Origin: Kofleriaceae bacterium
GTDB taxonomy: Bacteria > Myxococcota_A > Polyangia > Haliangiales > Haliangiaceae
Assembly (NCBI GenBank): GCA_018057825.1
Contig: JAGPCY010000004.1
Location: 62,001-126,000, forward strand
Direction: 5' to 3'
DNA length: 64,000 nucleotides
In this document: positions 58,717-64,000 of the stretch, in pieces
Layout of the letters: each line of letters begins with the position of its first letter
Position numbering within the stretch: the first letter of the stretch is position 1
The notes under the pieces: model-generated
What the model saw: the letters and a program-made list of their open reading frames with translations, nothing else
Told to the model about the DNA's origin: nothing
The model's database searches: none
Translations under genes and position numbers: made by a program

Positions 58717-59345
58717 ACCGTCGGTGGATCGCCGTCGCCGCCCTGGTCGCCGTCGCGGTGGTCGCGATCGTTTGGTGGCGCGGCCGGGAGCGCGGCGCGA
58801 CGACCTCGCGCGCGAGCGGTGGGGCCGCGGTCGATCCGTCGGCGCCAGGGGCCGGCCCGGCCGGTGGCTCGGCGGCGCCGAGCCGGCCGCGTCCGCGGGT
58901 GCCCGGCACGACCGACGTCGAGGTCTTGCCCGACGGCACCCGGGTCTACGTCTCCGACAAGGGCGTGTTCCGCGATCACCGCGGCAGCGGCGCCCCTCCG
59001 CCGCTCGGTCCACCCGGGCTGCCGCCCGATCAGAAGACCATGAGCTCGGCGGTCACCGCGCAGATCTACGATCAGCTGAAGCCCGCGGTGGTGGCGTGTA
59101 GCGCCGCGGTGGCCGCGGCCGATCGCGGCGCCGATCCCTTCGTCTACGTCACCCTCACCGTCGCGGTCGCCGGCGGCGCCCTGTCGACCACCGGCGTCGA
59201 GGTCGGCGTGAACGACGTCGCGACCTCGGCCCAGGCTGCCCTCGTCCAATGCGTGTCCGAGCGCGCTAGGGCGGTGGCGATCCCGGCCTCTGGTGAGCCA
59301 GATCGCACGGACTACATCGTCCAGTACCCCATCCGGCTGCGGTGA
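58713..59345 (+). CDS. Membrane-anchored hypothetical protein
   Basis: A 210-residue protein. An N-terminal membrane helix (WIAVAALVAVAVVAIVWW) is followed by a Pro/Gly/Ala-rich region with LPDGTRVYVSDKG. A C-terminal domain contains IYDQLKPAVVACSAAV, DPFVYVTLTVAVAGGALSTTGVEVGVNDVATSAQAALVQCVSERAR and YIVQYPIRLR. This last part recalls the TonB/AgmX-like domains of myxobacterial proteins, in which two Cys are common. The location is probably periplasmic with one anchor. The family is not firmly recognised. Confidence 0.65.
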   Translation: MNRRWIAVAALVAVAVVAIVWWRGRERGATTSRASGGAAVDPSAPGAGPAGGSAAPSRPRPRVPGTTDVEVLPDGTRVYVSDKGVFRDHRGSGAPPPLGPPGLPPDQKTMSSAVTAQIYDQLKPAVVACSAAVAAADRGADPFVYVTLTVAVAGGALSTTGVEVGVNDVATSAQAALVQCVSERARAVAIPASGEPDRTDYIVQYPIRLR

Positions 59346-59427
59346 CCCATCGCCGAGGCCATGCGGCATCGATCTGCGGCACCGAGGTCGCGGTGGCCGT
59401 CCTGGTGCTAGGCCGTTTTATGTGTGA

Positions 59428-59448
59428 CACCGCGTGGTCGTCGCGGTG
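59428..59448. other. Hairpin upstream of the TPR-TonB operon
   Basis: CACCGCG-TGGTCGT-CGCGGTG is a perfect 7-bp inverted repeat. There is no T tract. It lies upstream of a candidate promoter and could be an operator or a weak terminator for the plus-strand genes before it. Confidence 0.4.
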
Positions 59449-59478
59449 ACGGTGTAAACCAAGCTCGTGCGGAGCCCC

Positions 59479-59507
59479 TTGTCGCCTGCCGACCACTTCT
59501 GTACAGT
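59479..59507 (+). promoter_or_regulatory. Candidate sigma-70-type promoter of the TPR-TonB-Exb operon
   Basis: TTGTCG and TACAGT are separated by exactly 17 nt; each hexamer matches the consensus at four of six positions. The predicted start of transcription is only a few nt before the ATG at 59518. Confidence 0.4.
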
Positions 59508-59517
59508 GCCGCGGCTT

Positions 59518-60426
59518 ATGAGCCGGCCCCACCGTTCGCGGAGCATCTTGTCCTCGATGCTCGTGGTTGTCGTCGCAACGGTCGCCCTCGCTGGCTGCGA
59601 TCAGGTCTCCGCCCGCAAGAAGATCCAGGAGGCCGGCCAGCTCTACGCCGACCAGGAGTTCGAGAAGGCGGCCGAGAAGCTCGAGGCGGCGCTCAAGATC
59701 GCGCCCGACATCGACATCGCCCACCACAACCTCGGCATCACCTACAGCCGGTTGTTCAAGGCCGGCCAGGAGACGGCGGCCAACAAGGCCATCGCCGAGA
59801 AGGCGACCCGCCACCTGAAGATCTGGCTCGAGAAGCACCCGAACGACGACAAGGTCCGGAAGCTCCTCACCAAGCTGTGGCTCGATTCCGGCGATTACCA
59901 GACGGCCCTCGACTACTGGCAGAAGATCCACGAGGCCGACCCCAAGGCCCGCGACGTGATCCAGCTCATCGCGGGCATCTACATGAAGACCGGCGACTGG
60001 CGGACCTCCCTGACCTGGTGGGAGAAGGATCTGGCCGCCGCGCCCGACGCCGCCGGCCGGATGTCGTCGCACCAGTCGATCATCCGCATCACCTTCAACA
60101 AGATGCTGGCCGGCGGGACCAAGGTCCTCGGCGCCGAGCGAGTCGAGCTAGGCGACATCGGCCTACATTCGGTGGACGAGTCGATCAAGATCGACGCCAA
60201 GGCCATCGAGCCCTGGAGCATGGGGGCGGGCCTGTGGCGCCAGCGCAGCCTGGCCCAGGGGGCCTCGTGGGCGATGGCGATCGATGAGGCCGAAGGGCAA
60301 ATCTTTTCGCAACGTGCGCGCGTTCTAAAGGAAGAGGCCAAGAAGGCTGCTCCTCCCGCGACCGGCGCCCCCGCGCCCGGCACCCCCGCGACCGGCGCTC
60401 CCGCCAGCCCGGGCAAGGGAACCTGA
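59518..60426 (+). CDS. TPR-repeat lipoprotein of the TonB operon
   Basis: A 302-residue lipoprotein. The ATG at 59518 gives a signal peptide ending in VALAGC (Cys27). Tetratricopeptide-like helices follow: GQLYADQEFEKAAEKLEAALKIAPDIDIAHHNLGITYSRL, KATRHLKIWLEKHPNDDKVRKLLTKLWLDSGDYQTALDYWQKIHEADPKARDVIQLIAGIYMKTGDWRTSLTWWEK. The C-terminus is a GAPAPGTPATGAP-rich tail. It lies 24 nt upstream of tonB and would be an envelope partner of the TonB-ExbBD energy-transfer complex. Its codon use shows more AAG and GAG than the flagellar genes. Confidence 0.8.
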   Translation: MSRPHRSRSILSSMLVVVVATVALAGCDQVSARKKIQEAGQLYADQEFEKAAEKLEAALKIAPDIDIAHHNLGITYSRLFKAGQETAANKAIAEKATRHLKIWLEKHPNDDKVRKLLTKLWLDSGDYQTALDYWQKIHEADPKARDVIQLIAGIYMKTGDWRTSLTWWEKDLAAAPDAAGRMSSHQSIIRITFNKMLAGGTKVLGAERVELGDIGLHSVDESIKIDAKAIEPWSMGAGLWRQRSLAQGASWAMAIDEAEGQIFSQRARVLKEEAKKAAPPATGAPAPGTPATGAPASPGKGT

Positions 60427-60450
60427 CCGTACGGCCCACCGGAGCCCGCC

Positions 60451-61218
60451 ATGTTTGAGAACTACACGGAATCAAAGAAGTCCAAGGGCATGTCCCTGGC
60501 GATCGGGATCCTGGTCCTGGTCGTCGCCGGGCACGCCGTCGCCGGCACCGTGTTGATCGTCCAGTCGCTCTGGAAGATCAGCAAGCTCGACGTGCCGAGC
60601 ACCGGCACCGACCTGGCCGTGGCGCCCCCGCCGCCCCCGCCGCCGCCTCCGCCGGCGGGTGGCAAGAAGCTCGAGGCGGTCAAGAAGCCGACCGTCAAGA
60701 AGATCAAGGTCACCGAGGCCGTCCAGCCGGTCGAGAAGAAGCCCGAGGACGAGAAGCCGGCCGAGGTCATCGACGAGGGCGGCGGCGTCGAGGGTGGTGA
60801 GGAGGGTGGCGAGGAGGGTGGCGAGGTCGGCGGTGTGGTCGGCGGCACGATCGGTGGGGTCGGGACCGCGCCTCCGCCGCCTCCGCCGCCTCCGCCGCCC
60901 CCGGCTCCGCCCCAGATCGTCCCGCCCACCGCGCTCGAGCAGCAGCGCATCGAGGGCGACAAGAACATCCTCCCCGACGACGTGACCCGCACCGAGATCC
61001 AGCGCTCGGGCAAGACCCGCCTGGTCATCCCGGTCAAGGTCTGCGTCAACCGCGGCGGCGGCATCGACTCCGTGAACGTCATGAAGTCGTCGGGCTTCCC
61101 GTCCTACGACGAGAAGCTCAAGCGCGAGATCCGCCGCTGGAAGTACCGGCCGTTCATGGTGAACGGTCAGGCGGCCCCGGTCTGCGCGGTCGTCCAGTTC
61201 ATGTACAGCCAGAAGTAG
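60451..61218 (+). CDS. TonB-like energy transducer
   Basis: A 255-residue protein with a cytoplasmic start, one membrane helix (LAIGILVLVVAGHAVAGTVLIVQ) and a periplasmic region with two proline runs, lysine-rich KKPTVKKIKV and a glycine/glutamate repeat (VEGGEEGGEEGGEVGG). A C-terminal TonB domain follows: RLVIPVKVCVNRGGGIDSVNVMKSSGFPSYDEKLKREIRRWKYRPFMVNGQAAPVCAVVQFMY. The fold and WKYRPF are typical. It transmits proton-motive energy from ExbB/ExbD to outer-membrane receptors or, in myxobacteria, to other envelope machines. A GGAG site precedes the ATG. Confidence 0.88.
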   Translation: MFENYTESKKSKGMSLAIGILVLVVAGHAVAGTVLIVQSLWKISKLDVPSTGTDLAVAPPPPPPPPPPAGGKKLEAVKKPTVKKIKVTEAVQPVEKKPEDEKPAEVIDEGGGVEGGEEGGEEGGEVGGVVGGTIGGVGTAPPPPPPPPPPPAPPQIVPPTALEQQRIEGDKNILPDDVTRTEIQRSGKTRLVIPVKVCVNRGGGIDSVNVMKSSGFPSYDEKLKREIRRWKYRPFMVNGQAAPVCAVVQFMYSQK

Positions 61219-61279
61219 CGGCCGCAGCTACGTCACGACCCGACCACGGCAACCCACCACCCCCGTAAGGCCACGCGTC

Positions 61280-61963
61280 ATGGATCAAAGTCTCTCGTCA
61301 ATCTGGGACCACATGAGCCTGCCCGTGAAGGGCATCATGTTCTTCATGCTGGGCATGTCGATCTACATGCTCTACCGCGTGGTCGACCGCCTGGTGGTCT
61401 TCACCAAGGCCTCGAGCGAGACCGTCCGGTTCGTGCTCGGCCTGCGCGAGCAGCTGAAGAACCAGCGCTACGACGAGATCCAGCGGGTGGCCCAGGGCTT
61501 CCGCTACAGCCCGGTCGCCAAGGTCGTCGGGGCCGGCACCGCGGCCTACCGCCAGGGCCAGGACGCGCTGACCAAGTCGGGTCCCCAGGACGTCGGCGAG
61601 TTCGACCTGGTCGACTCGGTCAACCGCGCGATCGAGCGGGTCAAGGAGCGTGAGGTCTCGAGCCTGCGCAAGGGCCTGGCCGGCATCGGCACCGTGGCGA
61701 CCGCGACCCCGTTCGTCGGTCTGCTCGGCACCGTCATCGGCATCATCAACGCCTTCGCGCTCCTCAAGGGCAACGCGACCATCGAGGTCATCGGCCCGGC
61801 GATCGCCGAGGCGCTGTACGCGACCGCCGGCGGCCTCCTGGTCGCCATCATCGCGGCCATGGGCTTCAACTACTGCACGACCCGGGTCGAGGAGCTGACC
61901 GTCGACATGAACGACGTGTCCTCGGAGTTCCTCGATCACATCCTGCGCGAGGGTCGGGGCTAG
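61280..61963 (+). CDS. ExbB/TolQ-type proton channel protein
   Basis: A 227-residue inner-membrane protein with three helices: VKGIMFFMLGMSIYMLYRVV, FVGLLGTVIGIINAFALLKG and GPAIAEALYATAGGLLVAIIAAMGFNY. The LGLLGTVxGxxxAF-type motif and EALxxTAxGLxxAIP-type motif are the MotA/TolQ/ExbB signatures. The cytoplasmic loop contains EREVSSLRKGLAGIGTVATATP. It works with the two ExbD-like proteins encoded immediately downstream and the upstream TonB. Confidence 0.92.
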   Translation: MDQSLSSIWDHMSLPVKGIMFFMLGMSIYMLYRVVDRLVVFTKASSETVRFVLGLREQLKNQRYDEIQRVAQGFRYSPVAKVVGAGTAAYRQGQDALTKSGPQDVGEFDLVDSVNRAIERVKEREVSSLRKGLAGIGTVATATPFVGLLGTVIGIINAFALLKGNATIEVIGPAIAEALYATAGGLLVAIIAAMGFNYCTTRVEELTVDMNDVSSEFLDHILREGRG

Positions 61964-61965
61964 CC

Positions 61966-62457
61966 ATGGGCGGCCTCGGCAAGCGCAAGCGGATCCATCA
62001 CACCAAGCAGACCAAGCTGGAGCAGCCCCGGAGCGACATCAACGTCACGCCTCTGGTCGATGTCGTCTTGGTGCTGCTCATCATCTTCATGGTGATCACG
62101 CCGATGATGTCGCGCGGCCGCGACATCAAGCGCCTGCCCAAGACCCAGAACCACTACGAGCTCAAGGACGGCCAGCAGCCGGTCATCGCGCTCGACTACG
62201 ACGCCAAGACCGACACCTACCCGGTCTACTACGACAAGGAGCGGCTCGGTGAGCTCCAGGAGGAGGGCGTCAAGGACCGGCTCGCCGACAAGATCCAGCG
62301 CGGCTGGACCAAGGTGAAGATCGTCGAGCTGCAGAACCGGGTCTACATCAAGGCCTCCGCCGAGATCCCCTACGAGAAGGTCTACCCGCTCCTCATGGCG
62401 ATCAACGAGATGGGCGTGACCTCGATCGACCTCGGCACCAACGACAAGGACAAGTGA
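61966..62457 (+). CDS. ExbD-like protein 1
   Basis: A 163-residue protein: a basic N-terminus, one helix (SDINVTPLVDVVLVLLIIFMVITPMM) with the conserved membrane Asp, and a periplasmic ExbD domain (LADKIQRGWTKVKIVELQNRVYIKASAEIPYEKVYPLLMAINEMGVTSIDLGT). It begins 2 nt after the exbB stop and is 4 nt from the second exbD. Confidence 0.92.
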   Translation: MGGLGKRKRIHHTKQTKLEQPRSDINVTPLVDVVLVLLIIFMVITPMMSRGRDIKRLPKTQNHYELKDGQQPVIALDYDAKTDTYPVYYDKERLGELQEEGVKDRLADKIQRGWTKVKIVELQNRVYIKASAEIPYEKVYPLLMAINEMGVTSIDLGTNDKDK

Positions 62458-62461
62458 CGCC

Positions 62462-62935
62462 ATGGGCATGAACCTAGGTGGCGGCGGGGGAGTGAAGAAC
62501 GACATCAACGTGACGCCGCTCATCGACGTCGTCTTGGTGCTGCTCATCATCTTCCTCGTGACCATGCCGATCATGATGCGGACGATCACCCTCGAGGTGC
62601 CGCGCAAGACCACCGACATGGACGACGTGTCGGCGGTCGGCAAGCAGATCACGGTGACGGTCAAGGCCGACCTCACGGTCGTGATCAACACCGGCGACAA
62701 GGAGCTCGAGCCGATGCCGGTGGCCGCGGTCGCGACCACGATCCGCCCGCTCCTCGAGGACAAGAAGACCGAGAAGCTGGTCTTCGTCGACTTCGAGCCC
62801 CGGGTGCCGTGGGCCGAGGTCGTCGGCGTGATGGACAGCATCCGCGCGGTGTCGAGCGACCCCCAGCACAACGACATCAAGGTCGCGCTCAAGATGAAGG
62901 ACGACAAGGCCCCCGAGGGCGCCGTGAATCCGTGA
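62462..62935 (+). CDS. ExbD-like protein 2
   Basis: A 157-residue ExbD paralogue: NDINVTPLIDVVLVLLIIFLVTMPIM carries the membrane Asp, and the periplasmic domain has LEVPRKTTDMDD, ITVTVKADLTVVINTGDKELEPMPVAAVATTIRPLLEDKKTEKLVFVDFEPRVPWAEVVGVMDSIRAV. It differs from ExbD 1 in the periplasmic part, so the two may form a heterodimer, as reported for several TonB systems in Gram-negative bacteria. It is the last gene of the operon; a strong hairpin follows 13 nt after the stop. Confidence 0.92.
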   Translation: MGMNLGGGGGVKNDINVTPLIDVVLVLLIIFLVTMPIMMRTITLEVPRKTTDMDDVSAVGKQITVTVKADLTVVINTGDKELEPMPVAAVATTIRPLLEDKKTEKLVFVDFEPRVPWAEVVGVMDSIRAVSSDPQHNDIKVALKMKDDKAPEGAVNP

Positions 62936-62948
62936 TACGTGAGCCAGA

Positions 62949-62971
62949 GAGGGTTTTTCGAAAAAACCCTC
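62949..62971 (+). terminator. Intrinsic-like terminator of the TonB-Exb operon
   Basis: A 10-bp perfect stem, GAGGGTTTTT paired with AAAAACCCTC, has a 3-nt loop and starts 13 nt after the exbD stop codon. A-T-rich stem ends make it nearly bidirectional. It is immediately followed by a second hairpin. Confidence 0.7.
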
Positions 62972-63128
62972 CCCCAGCATTCGCTGGGGCCCCCTCCCAA
63001 AACGTCCGGATCTCGGAAGCGCCGTCGGTGACCCCACCGGCGGCGTTGTTGCGTGAGGGCGGGGGTTCTGCCGCTGTCTGCTTCAGCGCGGGTTGGCGGT
63101 GACCTCCGGCGAAACCCTCCCCCAGCAT
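62964..63128. repeat. 17-bp direct repeats in the 62936-63279 gap
   Basis: AAACCCTCCCCCAGCAT occurs at 62964-62980 and again at 63112-63128. The first copy overlaps the two hairpins; the second is not followed by the same stem. The gap from 62936 to 63279 has no convincing gene. It holds the terminators, this repeat, a GGCTCG hexamer run and a hairpin. Confidence 0.6.
62972..62989. other. Second hairpin downstream of the Exb operon
   Basis: CCCCAGC-ATTC-GCTGGGG is a perfect 7-bp stem with a 4-nt loop right after the first stem. It may strengthen termination or be part of the repeated element described below. Confidence 0.6.
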
Positions 63129-63186
63129 GCGCGAGAGCAGCGAACGGTTTGAATGCCGTCGCGAGACGGGGACGTGTGAGGCAGAT

Positions 63187-63223
63187 GGCTCGGGCTCGGA
63201 ATCGGGCTCGGGCTCGGGCTCGG
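63187..63223. repeat. GGCTCG hexamer run
   Basis: About six imperfect copies of GGCTCG in the non-coding gap. It has the look of slippage and no known role. Confidence 0.6.
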
Positions 63224-63254
63224 CATCTTCCCCCTCTCCAACCTGGACTCGAAC

Positions 63255-63273
63255 GCCCGCCGCATGGGCGGGC
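63255..63273. terminator. Hairpin after the RCC1 gene
   Basis: GCCCGCC-GCATG-GGCGGGC is a perfect 7-bp stem located 6 nt beyond the stop of the minus-strand RCC1 gene. No T tract follows on either strand. Confidence 0.35.
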
Positions 63274-63279
63274 CCTGGG

Positions 63280-63999
63280 TCACCACACGTCGATGAAGGG
63301 CAGGGCGTCGCCCATCTCGCCGGGCTGGTCGCCGCGGTAAATGGTGTCGCCCTGGCCGAGCTGACCGTTCAAGTTGCCGCCCCAGCACTTGATCTGATCG
63401 GAGGGGGTCAAGATGCAGGTGTCGTAGAGCATCGTCGACAGCAGGTCGGGCGTGACCCCGGTGCCGAGCGCGATCGCCGGCAGGTTGTCGCCCAGCTCAC
63501 CCGGGTTGTCGCCGAGCCAGTTGGAGTTGCCCTGGCCGAGCTGGCCGAAGTCGCCGAAGCCCCAACACTTGACCGCGCGGTTGTCGAGGAGCGCGCAGGT
63601 GTGATGGCCGACCGCGATCGCCAGCGCGGTCCGCCCGGTGCCGAGGCTGATGGCGGGCAAGGCGTCGCCCATCTCGCCGGGGGCGGCGCCGCGGTCGCCG
63701 CCGTCGCCCTGGCCGAGGGCGCCGAAGGAGCCGAAGCCCCAGCACTTGACGGTGCGGTTGGTGAAGCGCGCGCAGCTATGGAGCTCGCCGAGCGCCACCT
63801 CGGCGACGGTGAGGCCGGTGCCGAGGTTGACGGCGGGCAGGGCGTCGCCCATCTCGCCGGGGCCGTCGCCGCGGTGGGCGGTGTCGCCCAGGCCGAGCTG
63901 GCCGCGGTCGTTCCGTCCCCAGCACTTGACCGCGCCATTGTCGAGGAGCGCGCAGGTGTGGGAGCCGCCGGCCCACACCATCAGCGCGGTCCGCCCGGT
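63280..63999 (-). CDS. RCC1-repeat protein, partial
   Basis: The gene enters from the right edge; about 240 C-terminal residues are seen and the frame stays open to the end of the window. Four RCC1-like units of about 54 residues repeat the pattern HTCALLDNGAVKCWGRNDRGQLGLGD..GEMGDALPAVNLGTGLT. The conserved Cys pairs and the GEMGDALPAV linker are typical of large secreted beta-propellers of the myxobacteria. It would be a surface or secreted protein-binding propeller. The 5' end, signal peptide and promoter lie outside. Confidence 0.85.
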   Translation of the reverse strand, partial: TGRTALMVWAGGSHTCALLDNGAVKCWGRNDRGQLGLGDTAHRGDGPGEMGDALPAVNLGTGLTVAEVALGELHSCARFTNRTVKCWGFGSFGALGQGDGGDRGAAPGEMGDALPAISLGTGRTALAIAVGHHTCALLDNRAVKCWGFGDFGQLGQGNSNWLGDNPGELGDNLPAIALGTGVTPDLLSTMLYDTCILTPSDQIKCWGGNLNGQLGQGDTIYRGDQPGEMGDALPFIDVW

Positions 64000-64000
64000 G

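Noticed and set aside
63240-63273. TTCGAGTCC, resembling a tRNA T-loop, next to a 7-bp stem
   Set aside because: No acceptor, D or anticodon stem can be built around it; the arms do not pair as a T-stem.

Overview
The window is very GC-rich DNA with tightly packed, often overlapping genes. It most likely comes from a flagellated member of the Myxococcota (former Deltaproteobacteria). The clues are a eukaryote-like Ser/Thr kinase carrying a secretion-ATPase-like N-terminal domain, several NtrC-type sigma-54 activators, a collagen-like lipoprotein, RCC1-repeat surface proteins, a TPR lipoprotein beside a TonB/ExbBD set, and a complete proteobacterial flagellar locus. The family cannot be fixed from sequence alone.

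Layout. (1) 1-2.8 kb: the end of an ATPase gene, an AAA ATPase with a partner that looks like a subtilase whose catalytic core has been deleted, and a collagen-like lipoprotein. (2) 2.8-6.5 kb, minus strand: motA-motB followed by an outer-membrane-like protein, an Asp/Ala-repeat lipoprotein and an HDOD protein. (3) 6.6-13.9 kb: regulators (three proteins with REC domains, two sigma-54 activators, a REC-histidine kinase, a Ser/Thr kinase) and an OmpA-like protein. (4) 14.0-23.5 kb: fliL and a complete pseudaminic acid set (pseI, pseH-like, methylase, pseF-like, maf on plus; pseG, pseB, pseC on minus) with a MinD/FlhG-like ATPase. (5) 23.6-53.1 kb, minus strand: nearly all flagellar structural, export and assembly genes. 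In transcription order: flgB-flgC-fliE-fliF-fliG-fliH-fliI-fliJ-fliK-flgD-flgE, then fliM-fliN-fliO-fliP-fliQ-fliR-flhB-flhA-flhF-flhG-fliA-flgF-flgG-flgA-flgH-flgI-flgJ-flgM-flgN-flgK-flgL, then fliC and fliD-fliS. flgI carries a 5-bp duplication frameshift. (6) 53.2-55.8 kb: a PAS histidine kinase and a REC plus degenerate-kinase protein, divergent from flgB. (7) 55.9-59.3 kb: housekeeping genes (HAD phosphatase, nadC, biotin ligase) and unknowns. (8) 59.5-64 kb: a TPR lipoprotein-TonB-ExbB-ExbD-ExbD operon, a strong terminator, and a convergent RCC1-repeat gene running out of the window.

How it fits together. Sigma-54-type promoters can be read in front of fliL, pseC, fliM and flgB, and a sigma-28-type promoter in front of flagellin. 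This suggests a cascade in which the NtrC-like activators drive the basal-body, switch and glycosylation genes, and FliA (held by FlgM) drives flagellin. FlhF/FlhG would set flagellum position and number. The pseudaminic acid pathway and Maf would glycosylate a short flagellin. No chemotaxis (che) genes are present here, and the CheY-binding motif of FliM is degenerate. The most unusual signal is that three of the sigma-54 promoters place the start codon exactly 12 nt after the -12 element, which predicts almost leaderless mRNAs.
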